Of a stretch of DNA of 64,000 bases, positions 45,878 to 53,977 are shown in pieces. Origin of the DNA: Massilia atriviolacea (GTDB lineage: Bacteria > Pseudomonadota > Gammaproteobacteria > Burkholderiales > Burkholderiaceae_D). The position numbers and the translations under genes were made by a program. Under the pieces are notes generated by a model. It saw only the letters and a list, made by a program, of their open reading frames with translations, was not told the DNA's origin and did not search any database. The stretch is from the NCBI RefSeq assembly GCF_003953935.1, contig NZ_RXLQ01000005.1, positions 302,625 to 366,624 on the forward strand, written 5' to 3'. The number at the start of each line of letters is the position of its first letter. The stretch's first letter is position 1.

Positions 45878-46558
45878 TCAGATCTCCGACCACATGCGCA
45901 GCAGGTTGTGATAGTGCCCGGTCAGGCTGACCGTTTCCTCGGTGTCGCCGAGTTTGGCGCGCAGGCGCACGATGGTCTGGTCGAGTTCGAGCAGCATGGC
46001 GCGCCGGCCGTCGTCGCGCACCATGCTCTGGACCCAGAAGAATGAGCAGACGCGGCTGCCGCGCGTGACCGGCTCGACCTTGTGCACGCTCGACGAGGGA
46101 TACACGATCATGTCGCCGGCCGGCAGTTTGACTTCGTGCACGCCGTAGGTATCGTTGACGATCAGTTCGCCGCCATCGTAGTCCTCGGGCTCGCACAGGA
46201 ACAGGGTGCAGGAGACATCGGTGCGCAGCGGCAGGGCGCTGCCAAGCACGTTGCGCACCGCGCCGTCCACGTGCGCGCCGTAGTGCCCGCCGCCGGTGTA
46301 GCGGTTGAACAGCGGCGGCACGGTGCGCAGGGGCAGGGCGGCGGCGAAGTAGAGGGGATTGGCGGCCAGCGCGGCCAGGATGACGCGGCCGAGTTCGGCG
46401 GCGAGGGGGCCGTCGGTGGGCAGTTGCTGGTTGTGCTTGACCTGGGCGCCCTGGGCGCCGACCGTGGCGCGGCCATCGGTCCAGTCGGCGTCGTCCAGCG
46501 CGCGCCGCATGGCGGCGACCTGGTCGGGGGTGAGCACTTGGGGAATGTGGAGCATCAT
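45878..46558 (-). CDS. PKHD-type Fe(II)/2OG hydroxylase (PiuC/YbiX family)
   Basis: A 226-residue protein with the PKHD motif: His96 and Asp98 (GAHVDGAV), His159 ([10 protein letters not shown]) and Arg169 ([12 protein letters not shown]). Family members lie beside TonB siderophore receptors and are iron-regulated; here the receptor is directly upstream (46727-49018). The most likely role is modifying an iron-uptake component or substrate. It is separated from the receptor by a palindromic element and a five-copy octamer repeat, so their co-expression is uncertain. Confidence 0.92.
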   Translation of the reverse strand: MMLHIPQVLTPDQVAAMRRALDDADWTDGRATVGAQGAQVKHNQQLPTDGPLAAELGRVILAALAANPLYFAAALPLRTVPPLFNRYTGGGHYGAHVDGAVRNVLGSALPLRTDVSCTLFLCEPEDYDGGELIVNDTYGVHEVKLPAGDMIVYPSSSVHKVEPVTRGSRVCSFFWVQSMVRDDGRRAMLLELDQTIVRLRAKLGDTEETVSLTGHYHNLLRMWSEI

Positions 46559-46618
46559 GAAATGGGTGATGGATGAGGAGGCGAGCTATCGAGTACTGTT
46601 ATGCGTTGGCCTCAACAC

Positions 46619-46646
46619 CGTCATTCCCGCGATGGCGGGAATGACG
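46619..46646. repeat. REP-like palindromic element
   Basis: CGTCATTCCCGC (46619-46630) and GCGGGAATGACG (46635-46646) form a perfect 12-bp inverted repeat with a GATG loop. This sequence type is common as an intergenic repeat in Betaproteobacteria. A related copy lies at 61944-61985. Confidence 0.75.
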
Positions 46647-46685
46647 GATTGAAGGATTGAAGGATTGAAGGATTAAAGGATTAAA
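46646..46685. repeat. Tandem octamer repeat (five copies)
   Basis: Five consecutive 8-bp units, three GGATTGAA then two GGATTAAA, run directly from the end of the palindrome. They lie between the receptor stop and the PKHD hydroxylase start. An octamer array can change length by slippage and might alter transcription or RNA stability between the two genes. Confidence 0.8.
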
Positions 46686-46726
46686 GGAGACAGCTTGTTA
46701 TCGCAAAGCCGACGGAACGACGGGCA

Positions 46727-49018
46727 TCAAAAGCGGAAGTTCGCGGTCAGGCTGGCCGAGCGCGGCGCGCCCGGGGTGTAGCGGTAACCGCTCTTGTTGA
46801 TCTGGGCAATGTACTCCTTGTCCGCCAGATTGTACAAGTTCAGCTGCAGGTCGACGTTCTTGCTCACGCTGTACGATGCCATCGCATCGACCACCCAGTA
46901 CGCGTCGGCGAAGGCCGGGGTGCCGACCGCGCCGTCGGTGCCGCGCAGCAGCTTGCCGACGTAACGCGCGCCGGCGCCGATTTTCAGGCCCATCGGCAGG
47001 GTGTACGAGGTCCACGAGGTGAAGGCATCCTTCGGCGTGTAATTCAGGTTGTTGATCCCGCTGGCGGTGACGACCTTGCCGTTGCTCACTTCCGTATCCA
47101 TGCGGGCATAGCCGGCGCTGACCAGCCAGTTGCGGGCCACTTCGCCGGTCACGCCCAGCTCGATCCCCTTCACCTGCTTGCGTCCGGTCTGGTAATACAG
47201 CAGGTCCACCGGATCTTGCTCCAGCTCATTCTTGACGGTGGTCTTGTACAGCGCTGCCGTGAGCGACAGCTTTTGCTTGAGGAAATCCCACTTGGTGCCG
47301 ATTTCGGTGGTGGTCGATTGCTGCGGATCGTATTTCGGGTTCGAAGCGCTGTTGGCGGACGTCGACAGCGTGAAGTTGGTCCCCGGCGGCTGCTTCGACG
47401 TGGCGATCAGGGCGTACACGCTGCTGTCGGCGGTCGGCTTGTACAGCGCCGAGATCTTGCCGTTGCCGACCGTGTCGCTCAGTTTCAGGGTGGTCGGCAC
47501 CAGGGTACCCACCGGCAAGGTCGGGTTGGCGGCCGCGGTCGACAGGCTGGTGGCGTGGTAGTTGACGCTGAAGTGGTCCATGCGCCCGCCGACGTTGAAA
47601 ATCCACTTGTCGCCCAGCTTGATGGTATCGAACAGGTACACGCTCTGGGTATCGACCTTGGCATTGGTGCCGACGCCGTTGCGCACCAGGTTCAGGCCGG
47701 TAATCGCGGAGTACGGATTGGGGGCGTACAGCGAGTCGACCGCCATCGTGCCGGCGCCGGTGTAGCTGTAGTTGGTCTGCTCTTCGCTGGTCAGCTCCAG
47801 GCCGCCCACGAAGGTGTGCTTCATGCCGCCCAGGTCCAGGTTCACGGTCGCCACGCTCTGGTTGGTCAGGATGGTGTTGGTCTGGTCCTTGACGGTGCGG
47901 TTGCCGCGCGTGATGGTCCAGGTCGACAGATCGTTGACGTTCGGCGTTTTCAGGTTGGCGCTGGTGCCCATGAAGGCGGTCAGCAGGTAATCCTGCGCCG
48001 TCTTGCCGTAGCGCGTGGTGTTCTGCAGCTTGACGGCCGGCGAGAAATCATGCTCGACCTTGGCGGTGAACATGTCGGCCTTGACATTGTCGTAATCGCT
48101 GGCCGAACCGTAGAAATTCTCCGGGTTCACGCGCGGCGCGGTGGTGAGGAAGGCGCGCGCGTCCGGGCTCTTGTAGCCGGGCAGGCCGATGGTCGGCACG
48201 CCGCCGGTCGGAATATTGTCCTGGTCCACGTGCAGATAGTTCAGGTAGACGCGGGTAGGGCTGTTCAGGCCGAAGGCGAGCGAGGGCGCCAGCGCCCAGC
48301 GCTTGTTCTTGACCACGTCGCGGCCCGGGGTGCCGCTGTCCTGCGCCAGCGCGTTCAGGCGCAGGGCGATGCCCTTTTCGGCGCTCAGGATGGTCGCGTA
48401 ATCGACCGTGGCGCGCTTTTGCTTGCCGCTGCCGGCCACCACCGAGCCGGTGGTGCCGGACTCCATCAGCGCCTGCTTGGTCACCATGTTGACCGAGCCG
48501 GTCGGCGACGAGCGCCCGGTGTCGGTGCCGGCCGGGCCCTTGAGCACGTCGAGCTGCTCGACGTTGAACACGTCGCGCGAGATCGAGCCGATGTCGCGCA
48601 CGCCGTCGACAAAAATGCTGGTCGACGAATCGAAGCCGCGCATGTAGATGGTGTCGCCGGTGGTGGTGTTGCCGTTTTCGCCGAGGAAGAAGGTGCCCAC
48701 GCCCGGGGTGTTGCGCAGCGCTTCGGTCAGGGTCACCGCGCCTTGCTGGGCGATCAGTTCCTTCTTGATCACGGTCACCGTTTGCGCGGTGTTGAGCAGG
48801 GTTTCGGTGTACTTGGGCGAGGCGGCGCGGTCGGCCTTGAAGTCGTTGGTGCTTTCCTCGGCGGTTTTGCTGACGACCTGGACTTCGGGCAGGGTCTTCG
48901 CCTGAGGAGCGTCGGCGGCGGCATGCGCCGCGACCGGGACCAGCAGCGCGGCCAGTGCGGCGCTCATGTGTTGATTGAAACGGGATTGCGCGTGCTTGCG
49001 GCTTTTGATCGGGGCCAT
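46727..49018 (-). CDS. TonB-dependent siderophore receptor (catecholate type, Fiu-like)
   Basis: The ATG at 49018 (MAPIKSRKHAQSRFN) gives 763 residues with a signal peptide ending AAHAA. A TonB-box-like EVQVVSKT is followed by a plug domain (TLTEALRNTPGVGTFFLGENG, YMRGFDSSTSIFVDGVRDIG, NVEQLDVLKGPAGTDTGR) and a 22-strand beta barrel ending SASLTANFRF, with the terminal Phe for outer-membrane insertion. The sequence is closest in feel to the catecholate receptors Fiu/CirA. A Fur-like box lies 82-101 bp upstream. It sits next to the PKHD hydroxylase, the usual Fiu neighbour. Confidence 0.93.
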   Translation of the reverse strand: MAPIKSRKHAQSRFNQHMSAALAALLVPVAAHAAADAPQAKTLPEVQVVSKTAEESTNDFKADRAASPKYTETLLNTAQTVTVIKKELIAQQGAVTLTEALRNTPGVGTFFLGENGNTTTGDTIYMRGFDSSTSIFVDGVRDIGSISRDVFNVEQLDVLKGPAGTDTGRSSPTGSVNMVTKQALMESGTTGSVVAGSGKQKRATVDYATILSAEKGIALRLNALAQDSGTPGRDVVKNKRWALAPSLAFGLNSPTRVYLNYLHVDQDNIPTGGVPTIGLPGYKSPDARAFLTTAPRVNPENFYGSASDYDNVKADMFTAKVEHDFSPAVKLQNTTRYGKTAQDYLLTAFMGTSANLKTPNVNDLSTWTITRGNRTVKDQTNTILTNQSVATVNLDLGGMKHTFVGGLELTSEEQTNYSYTGAGTMAVDSLYAPNPYSAITGLNLVRNGVGTNAKVDTQSVYLFDTIKLGDKWIFNVGGRMDHFSVNYHATSLSTAAANPTLPVGTLVPTTLKLSDTVGNGKISALYKPTADSSVYALIATSKQPPGTNFTLSTSANSASNPKYDPQQSTTTEIGTKWDFLKQKLSLTAALYKTTVKNELEQDPVDLLYYQTGRKQVKGIELGVTGEVARNWLVSAGYARMDTEVSNGKVVTASGINNLNYTPKDAFTSWTSYTLPMGLKIGAGARYVGKLLRGTDGAVGTPAFADAYWVVDAMASYSVSKNVDLQLNLYNLADKEYIAQINKSGYRYTPGAPRSASLTANFRF

Positions 49019-49100
49019 CTGCTTCTCTTCTTCGACGTGGTTAGGTTGGACATAAATTGCCAACAATCTAGTCATTGTAGGAGAAATGTAAAAGCATGTA

Positions 49101-49119
49101 AATGAGAATCGTTATCAAC
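49101..49119 (-). promoter_or_regulatory. Fur-box-like site upstream of the siderophore receptor
   Basis: AATGAGAATCGTTATCAAC resembles the 19-bp Fur consensus GATAATGATAATCATTATC in its ATGAGAAT...ATTATC-like halves, with several mismatches. It is 83-101 bp before the receptor start. Iron repression is the expected effect. Confidence 0.65.
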
Positions 49120-49192
49120 ACGATTCGTATTCGTATTTGGTGAAATCGGCAAGCTTATGCAATTGGCATAGTTTCGGACGTAAAAAGTGTCA

Positions 49193-50536
49193 TCAGTACA
49201 CATCACGCCGATAGCGTCCGCTCTCGTCGAGCATGGCGACGGTGTCGCTGCCGAGCACCGTTTCCAGCGTCGCGTGCACGGCCCCGGCCATGCCTTGCAG
49301 GCTGCCGCAGACATAGATCGCGGCGCCGTCCGCCACCCACGCGCGCAGCCGGGCGGCTTGCGCGGCGAGCGCATGCTGCACATAGCGTTCGCTGCCGCCG
49401 TCGCGCGAAAACACCAGGCTGACGGCCTCCAGCATGCCGGCCTGGCGCCAGGCGGCGATATCGGCCGCGCAAAAATCGTCATGCGCGGCCTGGCGCTCGC
49501 CGAACACCAGCCAGTTGCGCGCCCGGCCTGCGTCGGCGCGGCTTTGCAGGTGCGCGCGCAGGCCGCCGATGCCGGTGCCGTTGCCGATCAAGATCAGCGG
49601 CCGCGCGGCATTCTCGCCGATCCGGAAGCGGCTGTGCTGGCGCACGCGCAGCAGCAGCGGCGCATCCTCCTGCGCCTCGCGGCACAGCCAGCCCGAGGCC
49701 ATGCCCAGGGTGCCGTCCTCGCGCGCGTGCAGGCGCACCAGCAGCGACAGGCGCCCTTCAGCCATGGTCGAGGCGATCGAATACTCGCGCGGATAGTCCG
49801 GGTCGCCCGGCGCGCTCACCTGCACCAGGTCGCCCGCTTCCCATGCGGGCAGGGGGCCGGCGGCCGGCAGCAGGTCGATGCGGTACACCGGCGCGCCGGC
49901 GCTGCCGGGATTGAGCAGGCGGCGCGCTGCGATGCGCCAGTCGCCGTAGCCTGGGGCGCTCCAGTCGGGGGCGTCGCTGGTGCCGGCCAGGTGGCTCAGG
50001 TGATGCTGCCACGCCTCGATGGCGGCGCTGCGGCCGCGGTCCACTTCGACCCGCTCGAACAGCGCCTGCGCGCCGCACTGCCGCAAGGCGGCGTCCAGGC
50101 GGCGCCCGAAGCCGCAGTAATTGGCGTAGCTGCTGTCGCCCAGCGCCAGCACGGCGTAGTGCAGCTGGCCGAGCGCCATGCCCGGCTGGGCGAGCAGGCG
50201 CGCCAGGCGCGCCGCGCTGTCGGGCGCATCGCCCTCGCCGTAGGTGCTGGCGATGAACAGGATGCGCGCCGCGCCGCGCAAGGTGGCCTGGTCCAGGTGC
50301 TCGACGCTGATTGCGCGCGCCGCCAGGCCGCCGGTGCGCAGCGTCGCCACCGTGTGTTCGGCCAGCGCTTCGCCGGTGCCGGTCTGGCTGGCATAGGCCA
50401 CCAGCCAGTCGGCCTTGCCGCCGCCGCTGTCCTTGTGCACGGCGCGGCGCGCGCGCAGCAGGGCCAGGCACATGCCCGCGTAGGCCGCCACGGCGGCGGC
50501 GGCGCCGCCCCAGCGGACCGGATCGACAGTGATCAT
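49193..50536 (-). CDS. Membrane-anchored flavodoxin/FAD/NADP reductase (sulfite-reductase-flavoprotein-like)
   Basis: The ATG at 50536 overlaps the apbE stop (ATGA), giving 447 residues. A single N-terminal membrane helix (about 10-28) is followed by a flavodoxin domain (VAYASQTGTGEALAEHT, STYGEGDAPD, LALGDSSYANYCGFG). After this comes an FAD-binding part (DPDYPREYSIAST) and an NADP-binding part (LILIGNGTGIGGLRAHL, YVCGSLQGMAGAVH). It would take electrons from NADPH through FAD and FMN. As last gene of the Fur-controlled operon, it probably feeds the PepSY/DUF2271 partners. Confidence 0.88.
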   Translation of the reverse strand: MITVDPVRWGGAAAAVAAYAGMCLALLRARRAVHKDSGGGKADWLVAYASQTGTGEALAEHTVATLRTGGLAARAISVEHLDQATLRGAARILFIASTYGEGDAPDSAARLARLLAQPGMALGQLHYAVLALGDSSYANYCGFGRRLDAALRQCGAQALFERVEVDRGRSAAIEAWQHHLSHLAGTSDAPDWSAPGYGDWRIAARRLLNPGSAGAPVYRIDLLPAAGPLPAWEAGDLVQVSAPGDPDYPREYSIASTMAEGRLSLLVRLHAREDGTLGMASGWLCREAQEDAPLLLRVRQHSRFRIGENAARPLILIGNGTGIGGLRAHLQSRADAGRARNWLVFGERQAAHDDFCAADIAAWRQAGMLEAVSLVFSRDGGSERYVQHALAAQAARLRAWVADGAAIYVCGSLQGMAGAVHATLETVLGSDTVAMLDESGRYRRDVY

Positions 50537-51543
50537 TGGAGTAATTCCTCGTAGGCGGTGGAGACGACTTCGCGCAGCGCGCCTTGATGGCGCAGCAGGA
50601 AGCGCGCCGCCACGTTCTGGCGTTCGGCCAGCGCCAGTCCTTGTTCGGGCCCGAGCACCGACAGCGCGGTCGAGAGGGCATCGGCGGCCATGCATTCGGC
50701 ATGCAGCACCGTGACCGAGGCCACGTCGTTGCGGATCGGCGCGCCCGTGCGCGGGTCGAGCGTGTGCGAGGCGCGCCGGCCCCCATGCTCGAAGTAGCGC
50801 CGGTAGTCGCCCGAGGTGGCGATGGCCAGCCCGTGCAGCGCCACCGTGGTCGGCGCCGCGCCGTCGCCCGCGCCCGGCACGCCTTCCAGCGCGACCCACC
50901 ACGGCTGGCCGTCGGCCTTGGTGCCGGCGCCGCGCAATTCGCCGCCGATCTCCACCAGGTAGTGGTGCAGGCCCTGCGCTTCCAGGCAGCGCGCCAGCAG
51001 GTCGACCGCATAGCCCTTGGCCACCGAGGACAGGTCGATCTGCACGCCGCCCGGCTGCAGCGCGCGCCGGCTGGCGCGGTCCAGTTGCAGGCGCTGGCGG
51101 TCGGCGCGCGCCACGATGGCTTGCGTGGCCGCCGGCAGCGGCGCATAAAAATTGGCTTCGTTATAGCGCTGGCGCGCGCCGAAACCCCAGGCGTTGACCA
51201 GGGCGCCGGCGCAGGGATCGTAGGCGCCGCCGCTGGCCTCGGCCACCTCCAGCGCGTAGCTGAGCACCGTGAAGAAGGCGTCAGGCAGGCGGTGCCAGTT
51301 GCCCGCCGGGGCGCTGTTGAAGCGGCTCAGGTTGGAGTCGCGATCCCAGTGGCTCATTTGCGCCACCACCAGGTCCAGCTGGCGCTGCAGGGATTCCAGC
51401 ACGGCCGGCCCGGCGCCCGGCGGCGCCATCACGCGCGCCGACCAGCTGGTGCCCATGCTGCTGCCGCCCAGGTCGAGCAGGGTGCTGGCGCGCGGCGGCA
51501 GGGCCGGCGCGATCGCGAGGGGGACGAGAACGCGGCGCCGCAT
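50533..51543 (-). CDS. apbE: FAD:protein FMN transferase
   Basis: A 336-residue ApbE. The N-terminus is basic then hydrophobic (MRRRVLVPLAIAPALPP), consistent with export to the periplasm. Family segments are GSSMGTSWSARV, DAFFTVLSYALEVAEASGGAYDP, QIDLSSVAKGYAVD, SGDYRRYF and SHTLDPRTGAPI, and the catalytic Asp/Thr metal region follows. It covalently attaches FMN to Ser/Thr in (D)xx(S/T)GA(T/S) motifs. The operon encodes such a target, the DUF2271 protein with DGVSGAT. The start is directly next to the DUF4198 stop. Confidence 0.94.
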   Translation of the reverse strand: MRRRVLVPLAIAPALPPRASTLLDLGGSSMGTSWSARVMAPPGAGPAVLESLQRQLDLVVAQMSHWDRDSNLSRFNSAPAGNWHRLPDAFFTVLSYALEVAEASGGAYDPCAGALVNAWGFGARQRYNEANFYAPLPAATQAIVARADRQRLQLDRASRRALQPGGVQIDLSSVAKGYAVDLLARCLEAQGLHHYLVEIGGELRGAGTKADGQPWWVALEGVPGAGDGAAPTTVALHGLAIATSGDYRRYFEHGGRRASHTLDPRTGAPIRNDVASVTVLHAECMAADALSTALSVLGPEQGLALAERQNVAARFLLRHQGALREVVSTAYEELLQ

Positions 51544-52362
51544 TTACTCTGGCAGCACTTCGAGCGTGGCGGCGTAGCTGTAGCGGCGCGTCACGGCCGG
51601 TGCGTCGGCCGGGGCCGCGCCTTTGGCCTGGGCCGCCGGGAAGCCGGCGTTGAGCCAGTACATGCCGGGGGCCGGCAGGGTCACCGCCACCTCGCCCTTG
51701 GCGTCGGTTTCCAGGCGCACTTCGCCGAGCACGCCGCGATAGCGCACGCCGCCCGGAATCAGGCTGAAGGCGAACTTCGGCAGCGGCTTGCCGTCGAGCT
51801 GGAAGCGCCATCTGGCCGTTTCGCCGGCGCGCAGGTCGGTCGGATTGGTCAGCGGGATCATCTCCAGGCCCACGCCGCTCGGCTTGAAGGCGCCGTCGCT
51901 GGTCTTGTTGGCGCTCACGAACGTCTCCAGGCGCTGGTGGGCGTAGGTGGTTTTCAGCTCCTGCGCGTCGCTCGGCACTTCCTTGGCAAAGGCGTCCTCG
52001 CTGCCGCGGAAACGCTTGGCTTCTCCGGCCTTGTCCTTGTAGCTGGCCATCACGTTGCGGCTGACGAGACTGATCTTGTAGGTGCCGCTCTTGGCCATCT
52101 TCAGGTCGAAGGTGGCGCGCTGCCTGCCGGTGTAGCCGGCCGGCGCCGGCGTGACCACGCCATCCGGATCGGTGACGGTGGCCGCGTCGAGCCTGAGGGC
52201 GACGTGTTCGATGTCGAACAGGCCTTCCGAAATGGCGCCGTCGATGGTCACCCACGGTTCCTTCGCTTCGACCATGGTCGCTTGCGGGTACAGCCAGCCG
52301 CGGTGCGCGGAGGCGCTCAGCGACAGGGCGGCCAGGCCGAGGGCAAGCAGGGTCTTTTTCAT
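51544..52362 (-). CDS. DUF4198-family periplasmic protein
   Basis: The ATG at 52362 gives 272 residues with a signal peptide (MKKTLLALGLAALSLSASA) followed by HRGWLYPQAT; an ATG at 52377 and a TTG at 52386 are alternatives, and no clear ribosome-binding site distinguishes them. The mature protein is beta-rich, with GYTGRQRATFDLKMAKSGTYKIS and LAPGxYWLNAGF-like segments typical of DUF4198. The family often lies near TonB receptors and metal uptake genes. It may bind metal or a metal complex in the periplasm; this is inference. Confidence 0.8.
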   Translation of the reverse strand: MKKTLLALGLAALSLSASAHRGWLYPQATMVEAKEPWVTIDGAISEGLFDIEHVALRLDAATVTDPDGVVTPAPAGYTGRQRATFDLKMAKSGTYKISLVSRNVMASYKDKAGEAKRFRGSEDAFAKEVPSDAQELKTTYAHQRLETFVSANKTSDGAFKPSGVGLEMIPLTNPTDLRAGETARWRFQLDGKPLPKFAFSLIPGGVRYRGVLGEVRLETDAKGEVAVTLPAPGMYWLNAGFPAAQAKGAAPADAPAVTRRYSYAATLEVLPE

Positions 52363-52386
52363 CGTGAAGTTGGTCATGGTCGTCAA

Positions 52387-52902
52387 TTAAGGGGTGATCT
52401 GGAGGGAAACCGCGCCGAGTTCTTCCTTGCCGCGCGCGCTGAAGGTTTGCTTGCCCTTGAGCGGCAGGCTGAAGGGAACGCGCACCAGTTCACGCCCGCC
52501 CGATTCGCGCGCCGCTTCGATCACCAGCTTGTAGTCGCCGGCCGGCAGCTTGTCGATGCCGGTGCGCGCCGGTCCGAAGCTGATGCTCTGCTCGCCCGCC
52601 GAGCGCGTCGCGCCGCTCACGCCGTCCAGCGGCAGTTCCACGTCGCGGCCCGCCTTGCGCCACCAGGTGCGCAGGTCCTTGACCCACTTGGTGCCGGCGT
52701 TGTCCTTCTTCTTGACGTCGTACAGCACCGACAGGTTGGCCGCCACGCTCTGGTCGGCGCGCTCGAGCCACATGGCCACGTACGGACGGTGGTATTCGGC
52801 CACGTTCAGTTGCGGGATTTCGAACTTGACGGCGAGGTCGGCGCCGACGGCCCAGCCGCTCAGCATGGGGAGGGTAAGGGCAAGCGTGTGTTGTAGTTTC
52901 AT
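52387..52902 (-). CDS. DUF2271 periplasmic flavinylated protein
   Basis: The ATG at 52902 gives 171 residues. The signal peptide spans about residues 1-20 (ending AVGA). DUF2271 features include EYHRPYVAMWLERAD and VLYDVKKKDNAGTKWVKDLRTWWRK. Residues 93-99, DGVSGATR, match the ApbE flavinylation consensus Dxx(S/T)GA(T/S), with Thr99 as the predicted FMN attachment site. It is therefore a likely covalent flavoprotein electron carrier in the periplasm. It follows the PepSY gene by 11 nt and precedes DUF4198. Confidence 0.86.
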   Translation of the reverse strand: MKLQHTLALTLPMLSGWAVGADLAVKFEIPQLNVAEYHRPYVAMWLERADQSVAANLSVLYDVKKKDNAGTKWVKDLRTWWRKAGRDVELPLDGVSGATRSAGEQSISFGPARTGIDKLPAGDYKLVIEAARESGGRELVRVPFSLPLKGKQTFSARGKEELGAVSLQITP

Positions 52903-52913
52903 CGTGGGGTCAG

Positions 52914-53552
52914 TCAGTGGGTAAACAAGAGGGCGAGCAGCAGCGGCATGAGGATGCCGGCGCCGATCACCGGCCAGGTGGACGGGCGGTTGGCGGCGTG
53001 CAGTTTCATGATCAGGAAACCGGTCAGCGAAAACACCACGCAGGCCACCGCAAAAATATCGATGAACCAGCCCCACACCGGGCCCGCGTTGCGGCCCTTG
53101 TGCAGGTCGTTGAGCCAGGACACCATGCCGCGGTCGGTCTTTTCGTATTCGGCGGCGCCGTCGACGGCAATCCTCAGCCAGGCGTCGCCGCCCGGACGCG
53201 GCAGCGCCACATAGGCGTCTTCCTCGCTCCATTCGGCGTCGACGGCGCCGAGGTCGAGGCCGAACTCGCGGTCGGCCCAGCTGGCCACGCGCGGCGGCAG
53301 CGGCGCGCGCGCGTCGGCGTGCTCGCTGGCCGCCTGCTCCAGGTCGCGCAACAGGGGCGCGGGCAGGGTGGCCTTGCGCTTGCTGACCGCCGGCCTGGCC
53401 TCGATCTGGCTGGCGTGGTTGAGCGTGATGCCGGTGATGCTGAACAGGAGCATGCCCATCAGGCACAAGGCCGAACTGATCCAGTGCCAGCGGTGCAGGT
53501 TCTTGAGCCAGGCGGCGCGGCTGGCGCTGGGGAGCGTGGCAGGGGAGGACAT
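52914..53552 (-). CDS. PepSY-associated transmembrane protein
   Basis: ACGGAAG before the ATG at 53552 sets the start. The 212-residue protein has a membrane helix near residues 24-46 (LHRWHWISSALCLMGMLLFSITG, the PepSY-TM opening), then a periplasmic PepSY-like loop (about 50-155). Two more helices follow, near 160-182 and 192-210. PepSY-TM proteins in flavinylation operons pass electrons across the inner membrane. It is first in the five-gene operon and directly follows a perfect Fur-like palindrome. Confidence 0.87.
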   Translation of the reverse strand: MSSPATLPSASRAAWLKNLHRWHWISSALCLMGMLLFSITGITLNHASQIEARPAVSKRKATLPAPLLRDLEQAASEHADARAPLPPRVASWADREFGLDLGAVDAEWSEEDAYVALPRPGGDAWLRIAVDGAAEYEKTDRGMVSWLNDLHKGRNAGPVWGWFIDIFAVACVVFSLTGFLIMKLHAANRPSTWPVIGAGILMPLLLALLFTH

Positions 53553-53579
53553 CGGTACTTCCGTCAAGGAGCTAAACGC

Positions 53580-53600
53580 AAATGATAACTATTATCATTT
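53580..53600 (-). promoter_or_regulatory. Fur-box-like palindrome upstream of the flavinylation operon
   Basis: AAATGATAA-CTA-TTATCATTT (53580-53600) is a perfect 9-3-9 inverted repeat closely matching the Fur consensus. It is 28-48 bp before the PepSY start, positioned to block the promoter when iron is plentiful. Confidence 0.85.
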
Positions 53601-53977
53601 GCTCGGTCAATGGCGCCATCGGACATTTACAATACGCAACAATCGCTTGCCTCCAAGCACAGTGGACCCGGTTTGTCCCTGCGCTGGCGCAAGAAAACGC
53701 GCTGCTAACTAGCGATAAAATTGTGATGTGTCAATTTATTGGCGCCAAAGTCGTGGTTTTGGCATCGCCCAATCAAAAAAGATGATCGGCAACTTTTTTC
53801 GCGAGGTGGAATGTTAGGCTACAATACGCGTGCTATTCTTCCGACCTCGTAAGAATGCTGCGAGCTTTACAAGTCCTTCCCCACAACTTGATGTGCAATC
53901 CGCTAACCGGTCAGGCCGTGTCGCGGAAGGTTAGATTAACCCGCCAAACTCGCGAAGCGCGAAGAAAGGTGAGCAAG
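53601..53977. other. Gap and odhA leader region
   Basis: No gene is supported between the iron operon and odhA. TACAAT at about 53820-53825 is a possible -10 element, which would leave a 5' leader of about 150 nt. A start near 53855 is open in frame but is leader sequence. No riboswitch-like structure was recognised. Confidence 0.4.

Noticed and set aside
46646-46685. CRISPR-like repeat
   Set aside because: Units are 8 bp and directly tandem with no spacers, so it is a simple tandem repeat.
47216-49105. 629-residue plus-strand frame opposite the TonB receptor
   Set aside because: The receptor is clear on the minus strand from plug to terminal Phe; the plus frame has no domain.
53855-53977. 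Upstream extension of odhA
   Set aside because: The extra 41 residues are basic and unlike E1o N-termini, whereas the ATG at 53978 has a ribosome-binding site and the conserved NSYLFGGN opening.
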